This document shows, piece after piece, positions 23,167-33,908 of a stretch of DNA of 64,000 bases (position 1 is its first letter; the number at the start of each line of letters is the position of its first letter). The notes under the pieces are model-generated. The model did not search any database, was not told the origin of the DNA, and saw only the letters and a program-made list of their open reading frames with translations. Position numbers and translations under genes: made by a program. This DNA is from Nannocystis pusilla (GTDB taxonomy: Bacteria; Myxococcota_A; Polyangia; Nannocystales; Nannocystaceae). The stretch spans positions 5,371,168 to 5,435,167 of the forward strand of contig NZ_JAPNKE010000002.1 of assembly GCF_026626665.1 (NCBI RefSeq), in the 5' to 3' direction.

Positions 23167-23379
23167 TCAGCGCACGGCGTCTCCGGCCCCGCTGGAACGG
23201 TCCTGGAGGGATGACCGCACCCAGCGGATGTTGTGCTTGATGATGCGGCGCTTGACGCCGTGCCGTGTCGTGCCAAGCAGCTTGGCGGCGCCGACGATGT
23301 TGCCGGCGCTATGCAGCGCGAGCTCGACGAGCGTGCGCTCCGCGACGAGGAGGTTGTAGCTGTCGAGCTCGATCTTCAC
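23167..23379 (-). CDS. Fis-type helix-turn-helix protein
   Basis: A 70-residue protein. The core matches the C-terminal HTH of NtrC/Fis proteins: 'ALhsAGNIVGAAKLLGtTRhGVKRRI.KhnI' (NIVGAAKLLGTTRHGVKRRI). There is no ATPase or receiver domain, so it is a free-standing HTH. ATG 23379 overlaps the RecT stop (ATGA). It may regulate phage genes or act as an architectural factor in recombination. Confidence 0.8.
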   Translation of the reverse strand: MKIELDSYNLLVAERTLVELALHSAGNIVGAAKLLGTTRHGVKRRIIKHNIRWVRSSLQDRSSGAGDAVR

Positions 23380-24095
23380 GACCCGCTCTCCTCGCTGTCG
23401 CTGAAGAAGTCGTCCGAGGCGCTCGCCGACTTGGTGGGCGGCTCCTCCTTGCGCACCTCGGTCGCCGCCGTGTCGATGAACTCGTCGAGCCCGCCGCTGA
23501 CCGCCGCGGCCGCCGCAGCCTGCTGCTGCACGAACGCGGCGGGCAGCTGCTCGACGGACTCGATCGAGCCACCGCTCAGCTCCTCGATCGAGTGGGTGAC
23601 GCCGAGCAGCACATCAGGGAACACGTCACGTAACGCGAAGCCCCGCGCCCGCGCGGTGAGCATGCGATTGGGGTACTGCGCCCAGGGCCCCTGCTTGCCC
23701 CACAACCCGGCCTTCTTGGCGTCGTCGACGCTGAAGGTGAACCGCCGCTCCTTGCGGCCGACGCGGGTCAGCGTGACGACCGCCTGACGCTTGTCTCCCT
23801 CGCCCTCGAGGCGCTCGTCGAAGTCGACCAGCTTCCCGCTCGCCTCGACCAGGGCGAGCGCGGCCGGCCCGTAGATGCCGGGCTTGCCGTTGATCACGGC
23901 GATGTTCTGGATCGACTGCATCGGCGACAGGCCGACCTCAGCCCCGAGCTGCATCGCCACGAAGCAGGCGCACGTCGCTTGCTGCCCGCCGCCGAAGGAC
24001 TTGGGCTGCATGTTGGCGGCGACGATGGCTTTCGCCAGGCGCCAGCCGGTCTCGTAGTTGGTGAACTGGATCCCACCTCGTGCTAATGCGGTCAC
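23376..24095 (-). CDS. recT: RecT-family single-strand annealing protein
   Basis: A 239-residue protein from GTG 24095, overlapping the exonuclease stop as GTGA. The family pattern is clear: 'tn.ee.w.lAk.ia.s.mqPk.f', CFVAMQLGAEVGLSPMQSIQ, 'nIaVInGkPgiyG.aalalv..Sg', FTFSVDDAKKAGLWGKQGPW, and 'yp.rML.aRArgfalRdvFpDvL.G'. The C-terminal 60 residues are a Gln/Ala-rich and acidic tail. It anneals complementary single strands made by the neighbouring exonuclease. All core blocks are present. Confidence 0.92.
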   Translation of the reverse strand: MTALARGGIQFTNYETGWRLAKAIVAANMQPKSFGGGQQATCACFVAMQLGAEVGLSPMQSIQNIAVINGKPGIYGPAALALVEASGKLVDFDERLEGEGDKRQAVVTLTRVGRKERRFTFSVDDAKKAGLWGKQGPWAQYPNRMLTARARGFALRDVFPDVLLGVTHSIEELSGGSIESVEQLPAAFVQQQAAAAAAVSGGLDEFIDTAATEVRKEEPPTKSASASDDFFSDSEESGS

Positions 24096-25429
24096 GCGAC
24101 CTCCTTGATGGCGAGCGCTCGCTCGCCTTGCTTGAGTGCCCACTGGGGCAGGTTGATCTTCGGCGGCTGTCCGCTCTCCCAGGCCGGCCCCTCCCAGGGG
24201 GCTTGCCAATCGTTCGTCCGAATCGCCCGACTCAGCTCGTCCAGCGACTCGCGGATCTCGTGCTGGCCGATGGCAAGAGCCTCCGGTTCCAGCTCGTACA
24301 CGGCGATCTCGTGCGGCGGTTCATTGCGGACTGCGACGAACACGAACCGCGGTAGAGTGCCGTGCAGCGCCTGCGCAGCGGCGCAGTAAAACGCCGCCTG
24401 GCGGTGGTAGCCGAACCTGTACATCGACCGGGCGAAGCCTTCCGGATTCGGGTCGTCAGTGCTCTTGAGGTCGACGACGAGGCTGCCGCGGCGCACGAGC
24501 AGCCGGTCGAGGCGCGCACGCAGGTCGAGGCCGGTGTCGGCGTCTCGCCACGTGATAGCGACCTCTGAGCTGCCATTCCCTCCCCACAGCAGAGCACGCG
24601 CCGCCTTTGCGGCCTTCGTCGAGCTGTGCTCGAGTGCACGGAGCATGCCCTTGATCGCGGCGCGCTCCTTCGTCTCAAGCACGAGGGCGCGTTGAGGAAG
24701 CGACGCCTCGAACTCCGCCTGGCGCTTCCTCGCCCCGTCGCCGGTGAACCTCGGCTTGTCTACGACGAGTCTCTCGAACTCCGCAGGCTCGAGCACGGCC
24801 AAGTGCAGGCCGGTGCCCAGCCGCTTCGCCGCGGTGGACGGCGGCTCGGGCAACTCTCCGGTGATGTAGATGCCCTCGTAGAGCCGCGGCGACTCGCGGA
24901 ACACCTCGAGCTTGCTGCGAGAGATGCTCGGGTCTGAGAAGTATTGCTCCGCGGTCCAGTCGCGCCGGGTGGGCGCCTGGACGGCGACCGGTCGAGTTGT
25001 CCGCGCGGGCGTCGGCGTCGGCGCGGGCGTCGGCGTCGGCGCGGGCGTCGGCGTCGGCGCGGGCGTCGGCGTCGGCGCGGCCGGGGCGGGCGCGGGCGTC
25101 GGCGCGGCGAGTGCCGCCCGCGCCAACGCCCGCCAGGGCACCAGGACCGCCGGGGCGGCCGGGGCGGCCGGGGCGGCCGGGGCGGCCGGGGCGGCCGGGG
25201 CGGCCGGGGCGGCCACCGCCGGGGCGACGCCAAGCGCTCGCTCGACCTCGACCTTTGCCTGCTCAGCGGTGAGCGGCGACGACCCGGCTCCCGGGTCCGG
25301 ATGCAGGTCGCCAAGGTCGATCCACCAGAAGGCGCCACGGGGCGTGAGCATGACGCGGGCCCTCCGGCCAGCGTGCGTCGTCTCGAGCCAGTCGTCGCCG
25401 ATGGACTCCCACACGAGCGCGTCAGCCAC
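24092..25429 (-). CDS. RecE-like PD-(D/E)XK exonuclease with Pro/Ala/Thr linker
   Basis: A 445-residue protein from GTG 25429 (GGAGG seven bases upstream). The C-terminal ~270 residues are a DUF3799/exonuclease VIII domain: 'yf.dpsiSrSkLe.f..sPrlY', 'RLGTGLHlavLEP..F', nuclease core LDLRARLDRLLVRRGSLVVD followed by 'LKSTdDpnpegF', then YRFGYHRQAAFYCAAAQALH. The N-terminal ~75 residues form a separate small domain, joined by a ~80-residue linker of AAP and PTPTPA repeats. It makes 3' single strands for the RecT partner encoded next to it. Confidence 0.9.
   Translation of the reverse strand: MADALVWESIGDDWLETTHAGRRARVMLTPRGAFWWIDLGDLHPDPGAGSSPLTAEQAKVEVERALGVAPAVAAPAAPAAPAAPAAPAAPAAPAVLVPWRALARAALAAPTPAPAPAAPTPTPAPTPTPAPTPTPAPTPTPARTTRPVAVQAPTRRDWTAEQYFSDPSISRSKLEVFRESPRLYEGIYITGELPEPPSTAAKRLGTGLHLAVLEPAEFERLVVDKPRFTGDGARKRQAEFEASLPQRALVLETKERAAIKGMLRALEHSSTKAAKAARALLWGGNGSSEVAITWRDADTGLDLRARLDRLLVRRGSLVVDLKSTDDPNPEGFARSMYRFGYHRQAAFYCAAAQALHGTLPRFVFVAVRNEPPHEIAVYELEPEALAIGQHEIRESLDELSRAIRTNDWQAPWEGPAWESGQPPKINLPQWALKQGERALAIKEVA
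25012..25214. repeat. In-frame minisatellites in the exonuclease linker
   Basis: Two blocks of short tandem repeats lie in phase with the coding frame: an 18-base unit (coding PTPTPA) repeated about four times around 25012-25082, and a 9-base unit (coding AAP) repeated about eight times around 25146-25214. They form the flexible linker of the RecE-like protein. Such blocks are prone to slip, so copy number may vary between isolates. Confidence 0.75.
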
Positions 25430-25742
25430 GGTCCACCTCCAGGCTGTCACGCACGTCGACCAGGTGACGTTCGGCGCCGTCGACGTCGCCGGCCCGGAGC
25501 ATCCCGGCCGCGACCTCGAGCGCCTGGCGCAGCTCGCCCGAGCGCTGTACGTAGAAGACGACCGCGTCGAGCAGCTCCTGCCGCGAGCAGCAGGCGTCGA
25601 TTGTCAGGACCGAGGCGAGAGACGCTCTGAACACCGGGTCGCTGATCTCTGGCCTCCTGCACTCGCTCTCCTGCAGGGCGCGCTCAATCTTGCAGCCGAG
25701 CAGCGAGATGACCTTGGCCCCTTCACCGTCGTCGCGTTCCAC
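25422..25742 (-). CDS. Small phage protein of unknown function
   Basis: A 106-residue helical protein from GTG 25742, overlapping the integrase end by twenty bases. The body has helices 'Dp.fraslasvLtidaccsrqeLLDAVVFYVqr' and LRQALEVAAGMLRAGDVDGA. The stop is just inside the next gene's start region. It sits between integrase and the exonuclease; an excisionase would be smaller and basic, so that role is not supported. Confidence 0.5.
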   Translation of the reverse strand: MERDDGEGAKVISLLGCKIERALQESECRRPEISDPVFRASLASVLTIDACCSRQELLDAVVFYVQRSGELRQALEVAAGMLRAGDVDGAERHLVDVRDSLEVDRG

Positions 25743-26760
25743 GGTTCCCACCCTTTCCGCTGAGCTGCGGAGCAACCCGCTTCACCGCCTTGGAGACTTC
25801 CAGCGGGGCTTGAGCCCGCTGCATGGCAGCCTGCGCCGACTTCTGCGTAGCCTGGGCGTATTTCGCCGTCGTCTTGATGTCTCGGTGGCCGAGAATCTTC
25901 TGAATGACGCGGAGGTCGGTCCCTTCCTCCAAGAGAACCGTCGCGCCATCGCCCCGCAACGTGTGTGCAACGAGGTCGCGGGTTCGCACAATCCCTGCGT
26001 GCTCGCAGATCAGGTGGAATGCCCGCAGTACGCACGTCAGGTGGCCCGAGTGGCTCCGGTCGCTTGGAAACAGGTACGGCGTCCCCTGGGCCTCGCACAC
26101 TGCGAGACGACGGCGGATCACCGGCATGACCAGGGCCAGCTGGATAGTTCGTGCTCCGTCCAGGTCGTCGGTCTTGTGAATGTCGAGTAGAGCGATCTTG
26201 GCCTCGATGTCCACCTGCTCGCGGCGAAGAGCGAGAATCTCGCTCTTGCGGGCGAACGTTCCTCGCATGACGAGAATGGCGTCCGCAGTAGCGTCGGTCA
26301 TCCGTCCCTCTCGCCGAAGCTCCTCAAGAGAGGCGAGGAACCGAGCGCGCTCGTCCTCGGTGAGTCGACGTTGTCGATCGCGCTCGGGGTGCCGGCGCAC
26401 GTTGTCGAACGGATTGAACGCGTCAGGCAGAACATCGCGCCACGCCTGGTTGGCCATCTGCAGTGCCCGATTGACCATCCTCGGGACATCCTGGTGAATC
26501 GCGTGCCAGGCCTTGACGTGCTCGCGCGTCAGCTTGTTGCAGCGAATGTCGCCGAGTCCGGGTCCAGGCTCACGCTGCCAGCCCTCGCTCTTGGGGCGCT
26601 TCTTCTCATCGTGGCGCGGCTTCAGGTAGTTCTCGATCACAGATCGAAACTGGCGCGCCGTGTGCTTGTTCTTCCAGCAGCGTTGATAGTACTGGTCGAT
26701 GAACTGGCTGAAAGTAATCGTGGGAGTGCCGGTCGCCCGGCGGATGATCGAGCTGAACAT
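25723..26760 (-). CDS. int: Phage tyrosine integrase
   Basis: A 345-residue recombinase from ATG 26760. The N-terminal core-binding domain starts ITFSQFIDQYYQRCWKNKHT. The catalytic domain has the first Arg in RGTFARKSEILALRREQVD, the box-II pattern as AHTLRGDGATVLLEEG (His-x-x-Arg), ILGHRDIKTTAKYAQ with His and the nucleophilic Tyr, and a ~40-residue Arg/Lys-rich tail. It should integrate and excise the prophage; the attachment region is expected between its start and the host gene at ~26,955. Upstream starts to 26862 are possible but less likely. Confidence 0.92.
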   Translation of the reverse strand: MFSSIIRRATGTPTITFSQFIDQYYQRCWKNKHTARQFRSVIENYLKPRHDEKKRPKSEGWQREPGPGLGDIRCNKLTREHVKAWHAIHQDVPRMVNRALQMANQAWRDVLPDAFNPFDNVRRHPERDRQRRLTEDERARFLASLEELRREGRMTDATADAILVMRGTFARKSEILALRREQVDIEAKIALLDIHKTDDLDGARTIQLALVMPVIRRRLAVCEAQGTPYLFPSDRSHSGHLTCVLRAFHLICEHAGIVRTRDLVAHTLRGDGATVLLEEGTDLRVIQKILGHRDIKTTAKYAQATQKSAQAAMQRAQAPLEVSKAVKRVAPQLSGKGGNRGTRRR

Positions 26761-26954
26761 CCCACCGCTATTAATAGTAGTCTTCTGGCCTTCACAACTT
26801 CGGGGCCAGAAACTGCAGAGTTCGGCGCGTCCGGGCGCTCGATGCGCGCCACGCGCTCGCAATCGCGCTGACCCAGGTCGGTTGCTCTTGCTCTGTGCGA
26901 AATCGCTCCGATTTTTGCGCGATGCCGCGCTCGGTATCGCGTTCTGAGGTCTGT
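26761..26954. other. Phage-host junction region with candidate attachment site
   Basis: This ~190-base gap lies between the integrase start and the point where host DUF4215 coding resumes. It contains an AT-rich patch (TATTAATAGTAG at about 26768) and an imperfect dyad GCGAAATCG-CTC-CGATTTTTGC at 26897-26918. The att core cannot be fixed without the left boundary. It may lie at or just left of the repeated DUF4215 coding word TGCGACGACGGCAAC at 26955. Confidence 0.45.
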
Positions 26955-27917
26955 TGCGACGACGGCAACAAGGTCGACACCGACGCCTGCCTGAAGACCT
27001 GCGTCGCCGCCAGCTGCGGCGACGGCTTCGTCCGGGCCGGCGTCGAGACGTGCGACGACGCGGGCGAGTCGGCCAGCTGCGACGGCGACTGCACGCCGGC
27101 GATGTGCGGCGACGGCGTCGTCAACATGACCGCCCAGGAGGCCTGCGACGGCATGGGCGAGTCGATGACCTGCGACGCCGACTGCACGCCCGCGATGTGC
27201 GGCGACGGCAAGCTCAACAAGACCGCGGGCGAGGCTTGCGACGACGGCAACGCGGTCGACACCGACGCGTGCCTCACCGACTGCAAGGCCGCGAAGTGCG
27301 GGGACGGCGTCGTCCAGGCCGGCGTCGAGGCCTGCGACGACGGCAACATGATCGACGACGACGCCTGCTCGAACACCTGCGAGGTGAACCAGGCGAACTG
27401 CCTGAACGGGGCGGTCGAGCTGACCGTCGCGCCCGGCGGCACGATGAAGGTCTGCGACCACCCCAACGACTCCGTGTGCGAGGAGAACCTGGAAATGGTG
27501 TGCCCGGCCAACTGGCACCTGTGCTCGTTCAAGGAGTTCAACGCCCGCAACGCCGGCTGGAACCACGTGGTCGGCAATGGCAGCCCCATCCCGCACGTCG
27601 TCGCCGAGATCTACTGCCGCATGAACGGCAGCGCCGGCCACTTCACCGTCTACAACGGAACCAACCTCGGCACGGACATGACCCTCAACTGCTACACCGG
27701 CAGCTCGCGCCCCGACACGTGCGCGGGCCCCTACGGCTGCAACAACCTGTCCTCGCACGCGCTGTGCTGCTCGCAGAACCCGAAGTGCGGCAACGGGGTC
27801 GTCGACGACCCCGAGGAGGAGTGCGACGACGGCAACAAGCTCGAGAACGACGCGTGCCTGAATTCGTGCTCGTGGCGCGTCCCCAGCGCGCACGGCATCG
27901 GCGGCTGCGTGAACTGA
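26952..27917 (+). pseudogene. Host DUF4215 cysteine-repeat protein, 5' part removed by prophage
   Basis: The reading frame enters directly inside a repeat (CCDDGNKVDTDACLKTC) with no signal peptide, although DUF4215 proteins are exported. At least five ~30-residue units follow, each with 'CGDG.v..g.E.CDDgn..dtDaC...C' spacing. After residue ~170 comes a unique Cys-containing domain (MVCPANWHLCSFKEFNARNA; AEIYCRMNGSAGHFTVYNGT) and then a last repeat (KCGNGVVDDPEEECDDGNKL). The upstream ATG at 26895 lies in phage/junction DNA and is probably adventitious. The missing 5' part should be beyond the left end of the prophage. Confidence 0.8.
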
Positions 27918-27931
27918 TACAGGCGCCATAC

Positions 27932-27963
27932 CGGGTGCTCGTCGCCGACGGCGAGCACCGGGC
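27932..27963 (+). terminator. Hairpin after the DUF4215 gene
   Basis: An inverted repeat GGTGCTCG (27935-27942) and CGAGCACC (27953-27960) with flanking CC/GG pairs lies 15 bases after the stop of the DUF4215 gene. It has no T run, so it may be a factor-assisted terminator. Confidence 0.45.
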
Positions 27964-28063
27964 GTGATCGGACCGCGCCGCTCGGGCACCTCGCGTCGCC
28001 CGTCCTCGGCTGGGTCGCCCACGCCGACTGGTACCGCCGCCGATCGTCGCGGCGCAGCGCCAG

Positions 28064-28378
28064 GTGATCGCGTTCTTCACTGGCTTGCTCGCCGCTGGCA
28101 AGACGACCGTGGAGCAGCGCGCCGCGATCGCCGAGCTCGATAGGATCGCCCGCGGCGAGGCGTCGTGCGGCGACATGGCTGAGCTCGCGCGGCGATTCCT
28201 GCCGCTCGTGACCGAGCCCGCGGTGTGGACGGCGCGGATCGACGCGCTGCCCGCGGCACGTATCCTGCCGCCGCCGGGTCGCGACTGGGACGCGATCATC
28301 GGCGACGGGGAGGCGACGCTGTCGACCGTGTCCGGGCGCTACCATCGCCACGTCGCTCAACCGCTGGCGGTCGCGTAG
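28064..28378 (+). CDS. Possible small hypothetical protein
   Basis: A 104-residue frame from GTG 28064 (MIAFFTGLLAAGKTTVEQRA as written from the start). The composition is protein-like and the frame continues open and coherent upstream of the GTG, so this may be the 3' part of a decayed gene rather than an intact one. It abuts the antisense GTPase remnant. No family recognised. Confidence 0.3.
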   Translation: MIAFFTGLLAAGKTTVEQRAAIAELDRIARGEASCGDMAELARRFLPLVTEPAVWTARIDALPAARILPPPGRDWDAIIGDGEATLSTVSGRYHRHVAQPLAVA

Positions 28379-28594
28379 CGCGAGCAAGGTGGCGAGGGCG
28401 CGCGCGACCCCATGCCGCCAGGTCGCCACCGACTCCACGTGGGCGCAGCGCGGGGTCGAGAGCGCCTGTCGCAGGTCGTCGACGGTGGCAGCGCCACGTA
28501 GGTCGCGCTTGTTTAGCTGAAACACGAACAGCACTCGCGCCGGGTCGACACCCTCTTCCCGCATGAACGCGAGCAACCGCTCGAGCTCGCCCAC
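28375..28594 (-). pseudogene. MglA-like GTPase, C-terminal fragment
   Basis: About 75 residues resemble the second half of MglA/Ras-type GTPases of myxobacteria: 'LerLLaFmReeG.dp..vlFVFQLNKRDL' with the G4 base-specificity motif NKRD, then 'a.tvddLrqaLstp......VaT..GVarALaTLL'. The P-loop half is missing upstream, where the frame turns into IS66-related sequence, and the frame downstream is meaningless. It is a remnant cut by the neighbouring element. Confidence 0.6.
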
Positions 28595-28657
28595 GTTCGC
28601 CTCGAGCCGCTCCGAGGGCCACCGACGCGTCGCAGCGGGCGATCGAGATCGACCAAC

Positions 28658-29392
28658 GCAGCCGCCGAGGACGACGGCCTGGACGACGCGCTGGCCGACG
28701 CACTGGACGAGGTCGACGGCGCCGACGACGACGCCGATGACGCCGGACGCGGTGACTCGTGCGCGCCCCGGCGGCCCCGTCGCGGGCGGCGCAAGCTGCC
28801 AGAGGCGCTGCCGCGGGTCGAGATCGAGGTCCTGCCGCTCGGGCTGATCCGCAAGCTCTTCAAGGTCGAGGAGAAGCTCGCCGACGAGGCTCGCTAGAAG
28901 CGCGAGTCGGTGCCCAGGAAGGTCTCGGCGCCGATCGTCGACGCCTTCTTCGCGTGGTGCGATACGCAGGCCGAGGTCGCCCTCGACGGCTCACCGCTCG
29001 CCGCGGCGCTGACCTACGCTCGCAACCAGCAGGCGGCCCTGCGCCGCTTCCTCGACGACGGACGGCTGCCGCTCGACAACAACATCTCCGAGCGCGCGCT
29101 CCGCCGCGAGGCCGTGGGCCGCAAAAACTGGCTCTTCGTCGGCAGCGACGACGGCGCGCGCGCCAACACCGTCTTCGTCTCCCTGCTCGCAAGCTGCCAG
29201 ATGCATGGCATCGAGCCGCTTGGCTACCTCCGCGACCTCCTCTGCCTCCTGCCCTCGTGGCCGCGCTCCCGTGTCCTCGAGCTCGCCCCCGTCTCCTGGC
29301 GCGAGACGCTCCAGAAGCCAGAGGCTCAGCAGCGGCTCGCCGCCAACGTCTTCCGCCGTATCGTGCTCGGCGAGCATCCGCCTTCGGTGTAG
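28658..29392 (+). pseudogene. IS66 family transposase (TnpC), internally deleted and with a stop codon
   Basis: The 5' part codes for an acidic stretch and RRKLPEALPRVEIEVLP, the segment following the zinc-binding motif in TnpC. It then jumps straight to LGLIRKLFKVEEKLADEAR and the C-terminal catalytic region (LDNNISERALRREAVGRKNW; FVGSDDGARANTVFVSLLAS; CQMHGIEPLGYLRDLL). Roughly 200 central residues, including most of the DDE domain, are absent. An in-frame TAG sits at 28895-28897. The element is dead; terminal repeats and TnpA/TnpB are not seen. Confidence 0.85.
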
Positions 29393-29531
29393 CCGACCCG
29401 CCCCACGTAAAGCGAGACGCCGTCAATCGGACGCATACAGTCGGACGGCCCGACGACTGGTGCGGATGCGGCGGGTCGCCGCGGCATCCGCCGTACCTGG
29501 GCTCGCCCGCCGCGAGCGGGCGGCGCAGCGG

Positions 29532-31246
<1,715 letters not shown>

Positions 31247-31397
31247 CTCCACCTCCGTCGTCCGGCGCCAGTGTCCCGCCGCCGCGCGGCCGAGACAACC
31301 GGGAGGGCACGGAGGGCGGGATCGCAAGGCCGTCGCGTCGCGGTCACGCGGCCGATGCGCCGTCGCGCCGCGCGCGTCGGGCCGTGCGGTGAAGTAG

Positions 31398-31462
31398 GTC
31401 GGCAAACTCTGTCGGCGGAACGCGTCGGCGAAGTCTGTCGGCGAAACATGTCGGCGAAAGAA
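31398..31462. repeat. Five tandem 13-bp repeats upstream of the DUF4157 effector
   Basis: GTCGGCRAA-type units start at 31398, 31411, 31424, 31437 and 31450, exactly 13 bases apart; the core is GTCGGCGAA followed by a variable four bases. They lie 150-215 bases upstream of the effector start. The period is not a codon multiple and no credible ORF covers them. Regulatory binding array or minisatellite; function unknown. The rest of 31247-31690 shows no gene. Confidence 0.75.
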
Positions 31463-31691
31463 CGTGAAGATCGCGGTCCGTCTGGTCCTCGATGTCGACG
31501 TGCCGTGAGGCACGGGCGGCGCTGGCCGGGCGTCGCAGCTCGGCCAGCGCTCATTCGCATCGGCGACGACAATTGCCAGAGCTTGCACTCCGTGTCCTTG
31601 CCCGGCGTCAGGCAAGAAGTCGAGCATCACCGTCGTCAACGACCAGGGCGACGTGGGGAGGCCGTCACGTACAGCCGCGACGACTTCTGGA

Positions 31692-33583
31692 CTACGGCGC
31701 GAACTTCCCCTCGGCGAGCCGGCGCCAGAAGTAGAAGTCGTCGAGCTCGGAGCTCGGATCCGGGTCGATCGCACCGGTGAAGAGCGACTCTCCCTCGGCC
31801 TTCGCCCCCGGGAACAGGAGGTCTCCGTTGTCCTTCCGGTTGAACTTGACGAAGCCGACGCCGGCCAGGGTTCGATCGAACAGCAGTTCGGTCACATTCT
31901 GCAGCGCGATCTGCTTCGTATTCAGCCCGAAGTCGGTCGAAACCTCGTCGGGAAAGCCCGGGTGGAGGGAGAGCGGCCGCCGGGCGAGGTCCGACGGCTG
32001 CAAACGCCCGTCGGCGTCGTACGCCCAGAGCATGCGGGAGTCGAGCCGGTCACACGCCTGCAAGACCACAGACTCATCGAGGCAGACGCCCCCTTCGGCG
32101 TCCTCCTGGAGCCGGGCGATGGCCGCATCGACGTCGCCAGGGTCCAGCGGATCGAAGTCCTGCTCGCTGAGCTGGAGCGGCCTGCCGTTTCGGAGCGGGG
32201 CCAACACGAGCCACTGTTGCTGGAGCACGGCAGCGTCACACGGGATGTGGCGGGCGACGATGTCCGGGCTGTTCAGGCCGTCCTTCCCCGGCGTCAAGCA
32301 GGTGACCTGGCCGGCGATCTGGACCTTGAAGAGGTTGCCCTCACGCGTCCACACCTGCCGCTCGGCGCCCTCGTCGTCTTCGTCGAGGCACGGCTCGACG
32401 AGGACTGTCTTGTCGGACTTCGCGGTCAGGCACAGCTCGGCTGTGCTGCTCGAACGTGCCCGTTCGCCCTCAAGATCCACTGCTCATGACTCGATGCCGG
32501 CGCGCACCCTCGCATCCGGGTCGCGCCGCTCTGCAATTCGCCGTCGAGATCCAGGTATCCGACGCGGTTGAACAGGCAGCGGTCCTCGGCGTTCGGGTGA
32601 GCATTCTCGAGCATCACCGGCGTCTCGGGAGCGGCGGCGACCGTGTCCACGCTGGCGAACGGATCTGCGAGGATCGAACGAGCGCGCGCTTCGAGCAGCG
32701 CCAACTGAGCGTCCTGGGCGTCGAGCTGGCGAAACAGCGGCCCCGCAATCTCACCGATGGCCTGCATACTCGCGTGAAAGGCCTGGGCTGCCTCAGGCAA
32801 GTCAAGGTCGAGGCAACGCGGATCGTCGCAAACAAACTTCCGCTTCGGCCCGAACGCGGCCCCGGAGCGTTCGAGTCGGAATTCGCTCAGCTCTCCGTTG
32901 TACCGATTGAAGTGGTAGGATGCGATGGAGATCCCACGGAGCCGGTCCGATTCGGCGCGGTACGCGGCGATGTCTTCGAGCACCTCTTCTGCGATATCGA
33001 GGGCGAGATTGGCATTGGGCCCGAGCGACGCGAACAACTGCGCGAGCGCGATCTTCTGGTGCGCAAGCATCAGAACCGGGGTGAGGGTGTAGCTCATCCG
33101 CGAATTGATGGGTTTGGTCAGGGCCGCAAGGACATCGTTCTCGGCCTCGCGGATGAAGAAGTAGATCCCTTCGATGCGAACACGCAAAACGTCCGCCTCC
33201 TTGACATCGAGAGAGTTGAGCGGTTGGTCGGCGTATGCGGCGCCCTGGAGATCTTCACCGAGACGGATGAGCGCTTTGTTGGCCGTGTCGACGCTGTTCT
33301 CGGCTTGATCGAGGGCGACGGTTTGGTTCTCGAGCCGAACGATCTCGAGCACCTCTTTACCCGTGAGGGGCTCAGCGCCGTCGCACGCGAGCATCCCGAT
33401 CAAGGAGAAGCCTGCCGCAGCGAACGTACCTCCGTTCGGGATGATGGACGAGAAGATGGTGGCGAGCTCCAGCCCGGACTCGACCCCGCTTGAACACGGC
33501 GCGGCCTGAGCGGACGGAGCGGCCAGCGCGACGGCAGCGGCCCCGGCGAGGCTCAACAAGAGCCCCGTCGCCCTGGACTTCAT
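31692..33583 (-). CDS. Secreted protein with ricin-lectin-like C-terminus (one frameshift)
   Basis: ATG 33583 begins a signal peptide (MKSRATGLLLSLAGAAAVAL...PSAQA). The next ~280 residues are helical (LEIVRLENQTVALDQAENSV; DVLRVRIEGIYFFIREAEND) and of unknown fold. The remainder contains QxW-like elements of ricin-B lectins (HEQWILxxNG-type, RQVWTREGNLFKVQIAG, QQQWLVLAPL) and a terminal globular part (ELDDFYFWRRLAEGKFAP). The frame changes at about 32,470-32,480; adding one base joins QWIL to EGERARSSST. Full length would be ~630 residues. Probably an exported sugar-binding protein. Confidence 0.65.
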
Positions 33584-33908
33584 GCGCAGGGCGGGTCTCG
33601 AGGGGAGAGGTGACGGCTAGTGGAACGGGAGGTCATGGTTGCTGGCCCAGCATGACGCCGCGCGAGTACGTCGACAAATAGGCATCCTCTATGGCTGCCA
33701 TACGACATGGGTGCGCTCTTTTGAACGACGATGGATATGAGTCACGGGACGACGACGTTCAGGACGGCTTGCGGCGTAACACGCTAGTGCTGTCTGGCTG
33801 AAGACGCCAGAAGTTTGGAGCGAAATCGTGCCCGGCGACAACACCGGGGTAGTTGTGCGATGGGAACACCAGCCATGGCACGGACAGCCCCCAGGATCCT
33901 CCTCACTG
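33584..33908. other. Intergenic region without a recognisable gene
   Basis: About 320 bases upstream of the secreted lectin-like gene. It should contain its promoter, but no convincing -35/-10 pair stands out. Open frames here are short and lack coherent composition. Confidence 0.5.

Larger units (their letters stand above)
1..26955 (-). mobile_element. Temperate Mu-like contractile-tail prophage (right part)
   Basis: About forty minus-strand genes run head to tail with ATGA, GTGA or TGATG overlaps, from an integrase at the right end to a tape-measure start cut by the left window edge. The structural set (gp28-type terminase, gp29 portal, F, I, T, gp36, G, gp37, gp38, sheath, tube, chaperone) follows Mu-like myophages. 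There is no MuA/MuB transposase; a tyrosine integrase and an iteron-bearing replication gene take their place. The right boundary lies between the integrase start and about 26,955, where a host DUF4215 repeat begins mid-gene. No lysis gene or divergent repressor is visible here; they may lie to the left. Confidence 0.93.

Noticed and set aside
1..26955. Prophage as a transposable Mu relative
   Set aside because: No MuA/MuB genes, and a complete tyrosine integrase sits at the right end; only the structural genes are Mu-like.
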